From: Fragilaria crotonensis
Lineage: Eukaryota; Bacillariophyta; Fragilariophyceae; Fragilariales; Fragilariaceae
Length of the DNA: 64,000 nt
Assembly: GCA_022925895.1 (NCBI GenBank)
Contig: JAKSYS010000020.1
Span: 124,001-188,000 of the forward strand
Reading direction: 5' to 3'
This document shows, piece by piece, positions 1 through 9,150 of this stretch; position 1 is the stretch's first letter; the number at the start of each line of letters is the position of its first letter. The notes beneath the pieces are model-generated. The model was not told the DNA's origin, made no database searches, and saw only the letters and a list, made by a program, of their open reading frames with translations. The position numbers were made by a program, and so were the translations under genes.

Positions 1-824
1 TTATCGCGGAATTGGAGAATGAAATAATTGCTGATTGCAATTCCATGCTTCCTCCCGGGAAAGCCCTCAGTTCTGAACGAACTCGATATCAACAAACGAC
101 TATGGGTGCATTCTTCTGCCAGGCCATCAAGGAAGAGTTAGAAGCTGATGTTGCCTTGATCAATGGCGCCACAATCAAGGGAGGTGCAACGTATTCAAAC
201 AACACAATTAGCTATGCGGAGCTGCGAAAAGAGTTGCCCTTCCCGACAAAAATGGTTGTTGTCAAGATGACAAGGGCTGAGCTGGAGAATGCAATTCACT
301 ACTCACGAACTCATTCTGACGATGGTGAACCCATCGACGTGAGTGTGACGAACGTACCTAGACGCGGATACCTTCAAGTTGATTGGGATTATGATCTTAG
401 CTTGCCATTCACTGGGAGCCAAGGTGATATCCTTCAAGTGGCATTGCCCAGGAATCTTCTCGCAGGATTTTGTAACATACGGCCTCTGATGAGTGTTGGC
501 AATCGGTTACGGGAGGAGAAGGTCTACCCTGGAGCCGATGACTTCGTTCCTGCACTTGACCTTGTTGTACGATATTGTTCGAAGCATCGTTGGTCGGATA
601 TTCTGCGGAACGCTCCGAAGTTCGATGAAATGGACCTGAACCATGACGGAGTCTTGGATCGGCATGAAGTGAAATTGATGATGACGAAACTGTTGGGCAA
701 AGAGCCTCCCGACTTCGTCGTTGACGACATGATTTCGTCAATCGACGAGGATGAAAATGGAGTGATCGATGTTGGAGAATTCAGTTATCTCCTTGCGACG
801 GCTGAAAGGAGCCAACGTTGGTAA
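1..824 (+). CDS. 5'-nucleotidase/metallophosphoesterase C-terminal domain with two EF hands (5' end outside window)
   Basis: The reading frame is open to the left edge, so only the 3' part is seen; no true start is present (the first in-frame ATG, at 45, lies inside the domain). The first ~190 residues match the 5'-nucleotidase C-terminal domain, with the typical INGATIKGG and Y-x-E-L-R-K-E-L-P-F segments that shape the nucleotide-binding side. The last ~70 residues hold two canonical EF-hand loops, DLNHDGVLDRHE and DEDENGVIDVGE, each with acidic or Asn ligands at loop positions 1, 3, 5, 9 and 12. This suggests a nucleotide or phosphoester hydrolase regulated or stabilised by calcium. It ends 77 bp before the stop of the convergent FabD gene. 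The N-terminal metallophosphatase domain must lie upstream. The family is clear; the substrate is not. Confidence 0.82.
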   Translation, partial: IAELENEIIADCNSMLPPGKALSSERTRYQQTTMGAFFCQAIKEELEADVALINGATIKGGATYSNNTISYAELRKELPFPTKMVVVKMTRAELENAIHYSRTHSDDGEPIDVSVTNVPRRGYLQVDWDYDLSLPFTGSQGDILQVALPRNLLAGFCNIRPLMSVGNRLREEKVYPGADDFVPALDLVVRYCSKHRWSDILRNAPKFDEMDLNHDGVLDRHEVKLMMTKLLGKEPPDFVVDDMISSIDEDENGVIDVGEFSYLLATAERSQRW

Positions 825-901
825 TCTCCCGTTCAGGGAGGAGTAATCTATTTATAGCGGGCTGTATTAAGATACTATTCCTTGTGAGCACTTTGAATTT
901 A

Positions 902-2017
902 TTAAACCACGACATCGACACATTCAGCAGATTTATCGAATCGCTTCAAGATTCCAGCAGTAACCTTTCCAGGGCCGAGCTCGTACGCCTTTTCAAACCC
1001 ATTTGAAAGCATAGCTTCCATCGTGTTCTCCCAGAGCACGGGCGAGGTAACCTGGGTTGCCAGTAGCTTTCTGATGGTATCCGGATCAGAATGTGGTTTG
1101 GCATCAACGTTGCTGATAACAGGAATTCGAGGCTTCTTGATTTCAACTCCAGCCAAGACTTCTTCCAAGGACGAGACTGCAGGAGCCATGAAATCGGTGT
1201 GAAATGCACCGGCAACAGCTAGTTTCACTGTCATTCTAGCCTTAAACTCTGGCTTCGCCAGCTCGGCAACGGCATCACAGGCTTTGAGTGATCCACTCAC
1301 GGCGTAATTTCCTGTGCACAAGAAGTTGGCGATCTGAATAGGTTCTCCGCTTTGTTCGGCCGCCATCTTACACAGCTCGGCGACTTTTTCCTTGTCAAGA
1401 CCGATTACAGAAACCATGCCAGATTCGACTGCATCGGAAGCAGCTTGCATTGCCTCGCCACGGGCTTTGGTGATCTTGACGCCATCCGCAAAAGAAATTG
1501 CGTCAGCAAAGCAAAGGGCGGAATACTCTCCCAAAGAAAGACCCATGGCGCAGGTGGCTGCATCGAGAGCTTCTTGACCTTCATCTTGTCTCAGTTTCTC
1601 CACAGCAGCCATGCTGGCGACGAAAATAGCCGGCTGGGATACTTCGGTGGAATCCAACACCTCCTTTGGTCCTTCAGTGCATCGCTGCAACAAATCATAT
1701 CCCAAAATCCCGCTGGCCTCCTCGAAGAGCGCCTTTGCAGCAGGAACCTCGTTACACAACTCGCCGCACATGCCCACGAATTGAGCGCCTTGTCCTGGGA
1801 ACATGAACGAAATCTTCGGCAGCAAAAGGCCTGAATATTAGATCTGAGACCAACCCAACCTTGCATAACCGTTATGTGATAAACTCACCTTGGAAGAATA
1901 TCCGTCGAAGTCATTGTCGCTTGCCAACAACGCCAAGGAGCTGCGCGAGAACGACCGGGAAGGCATGAAAGCCGCCGACATTCGAACACCTACAAATAAC
2001 ATTGCTAAGCCGAACAT
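902..2017 (-). CDS. fabD: Plastid malonyl-CoA:ACP transacylase (FabD/MCAT), two exons: 1889-2017 and 902-1813
   Basis: This enzyme moves malonyl from CoA to acyl carrier protein, supplying plastid type II fatty acid synthesis. Exon 1 (43 codons) begins MFGLAMLFVGVRMSAAFMPS: a hydrophobic signal peptide and an AAF-type ASAFAP motif, then a Ser-rich transit peptide. Exon 2 starts at KISFMFPGQGAQ and carries the nucleophile elbow GLSLGE (Ser about residue 136), the Arg of the KARGEAM segment and the catalytic His in GAFHTDF (about 248). The total is 346 residues, normal for FabD plus presequence. The 75-bp intron (1814-1888) uses donor GTGAGT; only the acceptor just after CCGAAG keeps the frame, because a nearer CAG 23 bases upstream would not. 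The start is the first in-frame ATG. Convergent with the 5'-nucleotidase gene. Confidence 0.93.
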
Positions 2018-2511
2018 CTTTGGTGTTTTATAAAAGCAAATTATGACGCAAGTTATCGGCAACGTGTGCGAGCCTCGTCGATAGACCGGTAGAAGAAGAT
2101 CGTCGCCGATCTTAACATAAATCCGGTGATGTCGATGTAGTTACCAATTAGTAGTACTTGTACCAGGTGGTACATGTACCCAGGTACCTACCGTACCTTA
2201 CTGACTGAAAATTGCAACACGTCACTCGTTTTGTCCGCCAGTATGAAAAACGTTATCGTGTACGCGGGTACTAGTACTCCAGTACTCGACTACAGTATTT
2301 GAGTACTTGTATCGTACGTGTACTGTACATTTCTGGTGTTCCTGCGTTTTGCGACCGAAGTACCGGTAGACTACGGTACCTGGTAGTGTATCTTCAACGT
2401 CATCCCGTACATATATGGGTACTATACACCAGGTGCCTGTAGAACATGCAGGCATATCCTGACATAAACAGCAGTGCCGAACACACCCGGTTGCACATAT
2501 CATAGGGTTGC
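2018..2511. other. Spacer upstream of fabD, GTAC-rich
   Basis: No gene seen. It holds the fabD promoter side and dense short words such as GTACC, AGTACT and CCAGG on both strands (about 2,140-2,420), like most other spacers here. It ends at the target duplication of the Mutator-like element. Confidence 0.6.
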
Positions 2512-2520
2512 AATTTTTAA

Positions 2521-3030
2521 GGGGAAATTACAAAATCATCCATAAGTTTTCCCTTTTTTCAAAATCATACAATGACTTACAATATCATTTTGTCGTTTTT
2601 TACTATATCATCCATTTGAAAATGTCGCTTTTTAAATCATACACAACATTTGTATTATATTACAATATCATCCATTTAGTTTGCGCTTTTGCACTATATC
2701 ATCCTTGTCAAATCTCAGCGCCTGCCATCTTTGTTTTCAACAGCACTTGTCGTACTCCGTGGTGTACATCGCACCGACACGAACGTGAGGCGTCGCATAG
2801 CCATGAAGTAATTCACTATCATTGTTGAATTACTGGTGTCAAACCTTCATCATGCCATTGGCAATGTTAGGTATATTGTCAGTTTTGACAGTGGTCATAG
2901 TTTCAGCAAGGCTGGTTTGGATCCTCAATGCCTCATCATTGGAAGCATCATTGTGTGTCTTGATTTTTTGTTGAAAATTAGGCGCACGCAATTCCAGTGC
3001 TGCACGTACACTGTCATACACAGTACATGT
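2521..3030 (+). repeat. Left terminal inverted repeat of the MULE
   Basis: Pairs with 7461-7971. The outer ~190 bp contain an internal rhythm of ATATCATCC-like words, probably transposase binding sites or promoter parts. The two arms diverge abruptly just inside an ACATGT word, which defines the inner boundary. Confidence 0.92.
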
Positions 3031-3255
3031 GGTCTGTCGTGATTTATAGGAACCTGCGCGCATGTCATTCCAGTGCTGCACGTAGATTGTCCTACAATCC
3101 TTGCTTGGTATGTCTTTCACAAGAGAAGACGAACACAACATTGACATCGTTGCACTCATCTTTCTTGGTATTGATTTTCTCTCCCCCCAGCGCTGTTAGA
3201 GAAGGCACTTGCTATTGCTCCTTCTACTACTAACATCTGGTTTCATTACAAAACG

Positions 3256-5808
3256 ATGTCAACTCAGACATCATCTCGTCGGAATTGTCGCACCGGTTTT
3301 CCAGGTGATCCTCGTTATGCAGCCATGAGACTGACAGCTACTGCAGCTGAGTTTGCATGCCTTTCGGGAGAGGAATTTTTGAGTACAGCTGTTCTTGATT
3401 GTATTTTGCAGTCCACAGCACTACCACAGGATGTCGTCGCATCTGAAGGAAAAACTCCACCAATGATTGGGAGCCTCGGTTGTGAGACCTGGATATTGTC
3501 ATACAACAAAACTGCCTCTCTGACTCGTGAAGACGTTGCCACTCAATCAGAGTGGAAGCAGCATCAATATGTTCTCACTAAGCACCGAAATATGCTTGCC
3601 CATATCATTGATGTAAAGGCTACTCCTGATCTCCCACAAAGACTAATCATTCCAATGGTGTCACCACCAAAGCTACCGGGGCACTTCTTTGTCGCATGCT
3701 TTGACTTCTCGGTGCATCATCCCGAATTTTTTGTGGACATCTCATTCTACGACTCCCTCGTACGTGCAAAGAAGCGCATCCATCAAGCTAGCACTGCCGC
3801 GGCGCTGGTGAAGACGGTCAATTTGTTTTTCAACAAGTTTATTCTGCACGAAAAGAAGTATCTGTCGTTACAACAATCGGATACTGCGGTGCTTAAACGA
3901 GTGCATTACAAGGACTGTCCATCACAGAAAAATGGGCACGATTGTGGAATCTTTGCTGTCGCAACCGTTTTGCATCTCGCGGAACACATTCCATTGACTT
4001 CGACATCATTTTCGCAAACTCATGTCACGAAAGCTAGGTTAGAGCTGGCGAAGACGTTATGTTCCGATACTGCGCATATGACAAGTGCAGTCTTCAGAGA
4101 CCACTTCCCCTTGCTTTGTGGCCGTAGCATTGTAGATGCTGCGGGCGTGGAGGTCATAAATAACTGTCATGTGGATGGCTCTTCGAAACCAACGGCTTCT
4201 CAACGTCGCAGTACTAGGTCCACGAATCCAATCTTGTTGGAGGATGGGATTGGATTATCAAGATCGACGGCCATTGATCTGTGTTGGCAGGAAGACATTG
4301 CGCCGCTCCCAATCGGAAAGAAAGCTTTGCAGGCTGTGGGAAAGAAAAGAGACCATAATGAAATTAGTTTGACGAGTGCGCCGACTCGTCAAGACAACGC
4401 GAATAACAACGACGAAGGCACCACAAGAAGGACAACACGGCGGAGTAATACGAAGATGGCGACTTCAGGATCTACGAAGGAACGTGATGATGCTGATGCC
4501 TCGTCTGTAAAGAACGGTGCTGATGATGATGCTTGCAACAGCGATGCTGATGATGATGCTTGCAACAGCGAACAGATGATGGTGGACACGACATTGTACC
4601 GCATCATGCACAAAGCGAAAATTGACTGTTTCAAGGATTTGGATGATGCGTTTCCTATCATTGAAAAATACGAAACCATGACACGGAATCGGCTACGAAT
4701 CCAGCAATCTGTTGTGGATAAATTTCGTGTTTATCGCTGTACTTCTCACGTTGCATGTCCTTTCCTGGTGCGATTCTCCAGACGACACTCTGATGGCAAA
4801 TTTGTTCTCTCGCGAATGAATCCGAAGCACAGCAAAGTGCTTCGTCCAAATTGTGCTGTGGACGGCAGGCAGCTCAAGAAACGTCGTCAAGGAAAACTTC
4901 AAGAAGTGGTGACGAGAGTACTGCAAACGAAAGAGGGACTCCCAGTGCCGAAGGATGTCATGAAAACGGCAAGCAATAAGGAGTACAACGAGGATCTTCC
5001 GTACATGGTTGCTTGGCGTGCAATCAACGAAAGTGCGCTCGGCAAAAGGAAGGCTGGCGTGATGAACTTCCAATTGATAATTCCATACTTGGATGAATTG
5101 AAGAAGTGCAATCCTTTGTCCCTTATTGGTTATACAAGAGGCACTCCTGATTGCGACATCGTTGATCTTCATTTCTTCCCTTCAATTGCAAACGATGTAC
5201 TGAAGACCGTACGCCCAGTGATCTCCCTTGATGCTGCTCACCTTAGGAGTGAGTATAAGGGGATGCTTTACATTGCATCGGTTTTGTCGGGTGGTAACGA
5301 CATATATCCAATCGGCTTCATGATTGCAAGTGGGAACGAGGATAAGAAGACATGGACGAAAATGCTCAGATTATTGAAAAAAGCATGCCCAATCATATGC
5401 AAACAAGGCTTTCGCGCAGTCAATCAAAGGAGCAACGTTGTGGATGTGCGTCCTCGGCCCCGGAGTCAATTTCTATTCATTTCGGATCGAGACAAGGGCC
5501 TTAAGCCCGCCCTGAAAGAAGTGTTCCCAGATAACATTGAAATGAGTTGTGCAAAGCACATCGAAGCAAATGTCACTACGAAGTTTGGAAGGCAGTGTGG
5601 GAAACTCATAATGGCGATGGCAAAAACGTACTCTGTGCGTTATTACGACATGCTTCTTGAGCAGATACGTACAATGAAGGCGAGCGCAGCGTCATATATT
5701 GACGACATAAAAAAAAAACACTGTGGTCTAATTCGCAATGGACTGAGGCAAATGAGTGCTTGCCCCCTCGGTTTGGTATTGTCACATCAAATACTGCTGA
5801 GTCGGTGA
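3256..5808 (+). CDS. MULE transposase, first frame: Ulp1/C48 protease + DNA-binding zinc motif + MULE transposase core
   Basis: 850 residues from an ATG 225 bp inside the left TIR. Residues ~100-245 look like a Ulp1/SENP cysteine protease, with catalytic His143 (GHFF), Asp166 (FYDSL), Gln224 and Cys230 (NGHDCGIF). An acidic and Arg/Lys-rich linker follows. Residues ~480-530 hold a Cys/His cluster of the MuDR/FAR1/GCM type (YRCTSHVACPF ... H). Residues ~640-790 are the MULE transposase core: first Asp in SLDAAHL (659), second in ISDRDKG (744-746), then the conserved C-x2-H of CAKHIEANV. At an A10 run (5709-5718) this frame loses the family pattern and soon stops, while the pattern continues in the next frame (5760-6698). 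Either one base has been lost or slippage on A10 is used. The protease may act on SUMO or ubiquitin-like conjugates; that is inferred from the family. Confidence 0.88.
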   Translation: MSTQTSSRRNCRTGFPGDPRYAAMRLTATAAEFACLSGEEFLSTAVLDCILQSTALPQDVVASEGKTPPMIGSLGCETWILSYNKTASLTREDVATQSEWKQHQYVLTKHRNMLAHIIDVKATPDLPQRLIIPMVSPPKLPGHFFVACFDFSVHHPEFFVDISFYDSLVRAKKRIHQASTAAALVKTVNLFFNKFILHEKKYLSLQQSDTAVLKRVHYKDCPSQKNGHDCGIFAVATVLHLAEHIPLTSTSFSQTHVTKARLELAKTLCSDTAHMTSAVFRDHFPLLCGRSIVDAAGVEVINNCHVDGSSKPTASQRRSTRSTNPILLEDGIGLSRSTAIDLCWQEDIAPLPIGKKALQAVGKKRDHNEISLTSAPTRQDNANNNDEGTTRRTTRRSNTKMATSGSTKERDDADASSVKNGADDDACNSDADDDACNSEQMMVDTTLYRIMHKAKIDCFKDLDDAFPIIEKYETMTRNRLRIQQSVVDKFRVYRCTSHVACPFLVRFSRRHSDGKFVLSRMNPKHSKVLRPNCAVDGRQLKKRRQGKLQEVVTRVLQTKEGLPVPKDVMKTASNKEYNEDLPYMVAWRAINESALGKRKAGVMNFQLIIPYLDELKKCNPLSLIGYTRGTPDCDIVDLHFFPSIANDVLKTVRPVISLDAAHLRSEYKGMLYIASVLSGGNDIYPIGFMIASGNEDKKTWTKMLRLLKKACPIICKQGFRAVNQRSNVVDVRPRPRSQFLFISDRDKGLKPALKEVFPDNIEMSCAKHIEANVTTKFGRQCGKLIMAMAKTYSVRYYDMLLEQIRTMKASAASYIDDIKKKHCGLIRNGLRQMSACPLGLVLSHQILLSR

Positions 5809-6698
5809 ACAGTATGTTCAATGCTGCACGGGATTTGCCATGGATGGATGCGGTCGAAAAGATCATTGATGTGATGATAAGACGAATTTGTGCGTGTCGG
5901 AAAAAGTATGAACGGAATGCGGATGCTTTCAAAATCCTACCTAATCCTGCTGGACGTATCATGAACGCTCGGTGGGAAGCGACCGCTTCCATTTCCGTCA
6001 TGGAGTTAGAGGCTGGAAGTGGTGTTTACACAACGAGCACGTGCGATTACGACGGTGGGGTCGAGGATGAGGAAGACGAAGATGAAAGGAGACGAAAAAT
6101 TCAGTCGCGAAAGGATAGACTTCCTTCACAACACAGCAGCACTCACATTGTCAAACCTGCGCACATGTGGTGCTCGTGTGGTGTCTGGCAGGACACGTTA
6201 TTGCCTTGCCGACATGCGTGTGCAGTGTATCGTAAGTCGAAGTCCGCGGACAAGAATTACATTCTTGCAAACCTCATCGATGAATACTACACCTTTGGTT
6301 GTGTGCAAACAACATTCACAAAAAACATATACCCGGTAAGCTTAGATACAGTGGCATACGACGGTGAAACAAAACCACCCCTTGGAAGCAAGCGCTCTTC
6401 CGGTCGGCCAAGAACAAAACGCATAAGGCGACGAAGTGTGTACGCAGCGTCTGAGGATTCGCCGATTACATGTTCAAACTGTGGTCAAGCAGGACACAAT
6501 AAGAGAACTTGTTCTGCAAAAGCAAAAGTTAAGCCAACGGTGGGTATCGAACAATCCGATACCCTTATTGAAGAGGCAACGGATGTATTGCTGCGCCTCC
6601 AAGAAGAAAAAGATGAAAATGAAGAGGAGGACAATGAAGAAACAAAGGATGAACAACGTACGACAGAAGACAATACTGAATCATTGCCCGTGCCCTAA
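5760..6698 (+). CDS. MULE transposase, second frame: C-terminal part with SWIM zinc finger and CCHC knuckle
   Basis: This frame carries on the transposase from just after the A10 run; the first family-like residues (LWSNSQW...) lie before the listed start, so this is not an independent gene. RFGIVTSNTAESVNSMF is the conserved MULE block around the third acidic residue (Glu of AES). A SWIM zinc finger follows (CSCGVWQDTLLPCRHACAVY, C-x-C ... C-x-H), then a basic stretch, a CCHC zinc knuckle (CSNCGQAGHNKRTC) and a long acidic Glu/Asp-rich tail ending at 6698. SWIM and knuckle domains are common at the C end of MULE transposases and probably bind DNA or RNA. The frame lies -1 relative to the first part, with one shift only, so the element has barely decayed or relies on slippage. 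Confidence 0.85.
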   Translation: MPPRFGIVTSNTAESVNSMFNAARDLPWMDAVEKIIDVMIRRICACRKKYERNADAFKILPNPAGRIMNARWEATASISVMELEAGSGVYTTSTCDYDGGVEDEEDEDERRRKIQSRKDRLPSQHSSTHIVKPAHMWCSCGVWQDTLLPCRHACAVYRKSKSADKNYILANLIDEYYTFGCVQTTFTKNIYPVSLDTVAYDGETKPPLGSKRSSGRPRTKRIRRRSVYAASEDSPITCSNCGQAGHNKRTCSAKAKVKPTVGIEQSDTLIEEATDVLLRLQEEKDENEEEDNEETKDEQRTTEDNTESLPVP

Positions 6699-7036
6699 CC
6701 AACTGCTACTAATGTGAGGATACTACTATGTAGTAATGGAATGTTGCTAAGCGTCGTCGACAACAATCTTCAAGTGTTTAGTATGGTGTGATAGTAGTAC
6801 TATGATGGTCATACGACGAGTAGTGAGTTGCTGGGATCGAAGTACAACAGCAGGCAATACTGAGTTAGTAGCTACACTAAGTATATCAAGGTATCAAGGA
6901 TACTAGTACTATACGTCTACTACTATGTACGTAATGAAATGAGATGTCATGTTAAGCAGGCCAACAATGTCGTGCTAGTGGGTATTAGTGCATTGACTTC
7001 GTCTTCTTCTCATTGTTGCTGTCAGTAGCGTGAAGG
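6699..7036. other. Interior of the MULE between its two ORFs
   Basis: No coding potential seen. Rich in TACTACTAG/AGTACT words, the same composition as the host spacers. It probably holds the 3' ends of both element transcripts. Confidence 0.5.
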
Positions 7037-7405
7037 TCAGCCAGTACTACTAGTACTAGCTTTGTGGTCTTCTCCTGCTTTCTTTTCGGTTTTGTTCTCA
7101 CCATGAACCACCTCACGAACGTCCTCGTTTCTACCCTCCGTGGACTGTACCTGTTCCTTAGGTACTACCTTCAAGCTACACACCACACTCACAACTCTGC
7201 CGGTATGGTCCCTTGTGTACACGTATTCAAAAGGGCAATCATCGCTGTTGGGAAGGGCCTTGGACAAGTCAAATCTGCCGTCCTCATCGACAAATGCGGT
7301 GTCATCCATGTCATCATCATCTTCATCATCTACACCATTGTGTGGGACATGTGCCTGGCCCTTAGGGACGTCGGCGTCTTCCTCGTTCCTGAACTTCTTG
7401 CTCAT
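7037..7405 (-). CDS. Small acidic ORF of the MULE (possible second element gene)
   Basis: 122 residues from an ATG at 7405, running toward the transposase gene from the right end. The start lies 56 bp inside the right TIR, which would then serve as promoter, as in two-gene Mutator elements (mudrA/mudrB layout). The protein starts MSKKFRNEEDADVPKGQ, has an Asp-rich stretch (DDEDDDDMDD), a middle part that looks folded (FDLSKALPN ... FEYVYTRDHTGRVVSVVCSLK) and a Lys/Glu/Ser tail. I recognise no domain. The open frame, its place in the element and the non-random composition support a gene, but there is no family match. A chance ORF remains possible. Confidence 0.5.
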   Translation of the reverse strand: MSKKFRNEEDADVPKGQAHVPHNGVDDEDDDDMDDTAFVDEDGRFDLSKALPNSDDCPFEYVYTRDHTGRVVSVVCSLKVVPKEQVQSTEGRNEDVREVVHGENKTEKKAGEDHKASTSSTG

Positions 7406-7460
7406 TGTTGATGAAGTCACAGAGTTTGTGCTACGAATCTGTTTCGAGTGAAAAACAGAG

Positions 7461-7971
7461 ACATGTACTGTGTATGACAATGTACGTGCAGCACTGGAAT
7501 TGCGTGCGCCTAATTTTCAACGAAAAATCAAGACACACAATGATGCTTCCAATGATGAGGCATTGAGGATCCAAACCAGCCTTGCTGAAACTATGACCAC
7601 TGTCAAAACCGACAATATACCTAACATTGCCAATGGCATGATGAAGGTTTGACACCAGTAATTCAACAATGATAGTGAATTACTTCATGGCTATGCGACG
7701 CCTCACGTTCGTGTCGGTGCGATGTACACCACGGAGTACGACAAGTGCTGTTGAAAACAAAGATGGCAGGCGCTGAGATTTGACAAGGATGATATAGTGC
7801 AAAAGCGCAAACTAAATGGATGATATTGTAATATAATACAAATGTTGTGTATGATTTAAAAAGCGACATTTTCAAATGGATGATATAGTAAAAAACGACA
7901 AAATGATATTGTAAGTCATTGTATGATTTTGAAAAAAGGGAAAACTTATGGATGATTTTGTAATTTCCCCA
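7461..7971 (-). repeat. Right terminal inverted repeat of the MULE
   Basis: Reverse complement of 2521-3030 with very few substitutions (for example one residue change, S to G, in the shadow translation shared by both arms). Short open frames occur in both arms, but they are carried by the repeat and are not supported as genes. Confidence 0.92.
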
Positions 7972-7980
7972 ATTTTTAAA

Positions 7981-8379
7981 GAGAGATCACATCCGATTTT
8001 CTAGTTTTGCAACATAATCCGTGCTTTTTGCAACTCGAATAAGTCAGTTGTTGACAGCAGTACTTGTACCAAAATCAGGGTCCAGACTTGTAACCCTGAT
8101 CATAACGAGTTCTCCCAATACCCGATACTCTAGACTCTAGAGCCGCACTCCTCCTGTGCTGCCGAGTACTCCACTCCTCCTGTGCTGCAGTGATCCCTTC
8201 CGAAGTCCTCAGTCCTCAGTACTCCAGTGCAGACTCAACCAGCACAGCAGGTACAGCCACAAATACAGTCTCTGGATTAGAATTCGTTTGCCTCAATGGC
8301 AGACTTCTTTCCAATTTTCTTCAAGGTTGTATAAAATAGCTAAGATATTGGGCATGCTTTGTAGCAATTGTAATGTAAA
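7981..8379. other. Spacer right of the MULE
   Basis: No gene seen. A short direct repeat of CACTCCTCCTGTGCTGC words lies at about 8,145-8,190. Confidence 0.5.
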
Positions 8380-9150
8380 ATCTTGGAGATCGTATGATTA
8401 GTCAAATTTCATTTTTTGAGTTTTTCCTTAAAATAGTATCTCCACAGGTGAATCACTCAATTTTGATTTATTGAGTCCATTTCACAAAATCAAGTGTGTA
8501 TGACTTTTATGTTACTTATTCATCCCAAATGTACTGTGTGCTATGAGTCTGCTGTCATTGAAGTGGTCAAGTCAGAAAGGAACACATCAGAATTGTTGGT
8601 GATCTGAACAACCGGAATATTATGGAATTTGTTTACTCAGTTTTTTCAACTGAGAAATTGCTCAATTAAACTGGAAGCCAATGTCAGTTTCTCTGCAATG
8701 TGCCATAGGATTGAAAAATTGAGCTGTTGCAAATCGACAAACTTCATTATTCAAAAGTGACTATGCCCATGTTGACTGCTTTGCTTGCTTGCGCTGCTAG
8801 ACTTGAAAGCAAATGTATTGGATCACACCTTCACAAGCTTGCCGGAGTATCAGTCTGCCTAATTAAATTCTTTGATCACAAGAGCACTGGGGTCCTTTCT
8901 CCCTTTCATCTACTTGTTACAGTAATCTGCAATAAAAGTACAAAGATAAAATTCATGCAAGCAGAAAAAATCCCGTATTTAATGTGGTCTAACTTTGAAC
9001 AGTCACTCCTCATCACAAAAGAGCAACTAGAACAGTAACCCGTCCCCCATGTATTTTGGGGAATACTACAATTTGTTTGTTAGTCAATACATAAATCTTC
9101 CTGGATGAATACAAGCAAACCACTCATTTCTCAATCTGTCCAGGTAATGT
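8380..9150 (+). repeat. Diverged dispersed repeat, copy 1 (partner at ~49,690-50,420)
   Basis: Several blocks match the second copy in the same order and orientation: the TCATTTTTTGAG block near 8,405, the TTGAGTCC block, the CATAGGATTGAAAAATTG block near 8,705 with CATGTTGAC some 65 bp later, the CACCTCACAA-like/ACAGTAACCC block near 9,020 and the CACTCATTTC block near 9,122 (inverse wording ATGAGTGG in the other copy's equivalent place). Identity is low to moderate, so the copies are old. No TIR, LTR or coding sequence was found, and the class is unknown. Confidence 0.6.

Larger units (their letters stand above)
2521..7971 (+). mobile_element. Mutator-like DNA transposon (MULE), 5451 bp, long TIRs, 9-bp target duplication
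   Basis: Both ends begin with GGGGAAATTACAAAATC in inverted orientation. They are flanked by a perfect 9-bp direct duplication AATTTTTAA (2512-2520 and 7972-7980), the size typical of Mutator insertions. The TIRs are about 510 bp and differ at only a few positions, which points to a recent insertion. Inside lie a long plus-strand gene (transposase fused to a Ulp1-like protease, in two overlapping frames) and a small minus-strand ORF next to the right TIR. Layout, duplication size and transposase motifs all agree with the MULE superfamily. A related terminus occurs near 39,536. Confidence 0.95.

Noticed and set aside
2508-3042. Frames inside the MULE TIRs (also 7431-7875)
   Set aside because: The same frames occur in both inverted arms and follow from the repeat; no conserved domain.
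7064-7451. Plus-strand frames opposite the small MULE ORF
   Set aside because: They mirror the acidic minus-strand ORF (Asp codons read as hydrophobic or Ser runs on the other strand).
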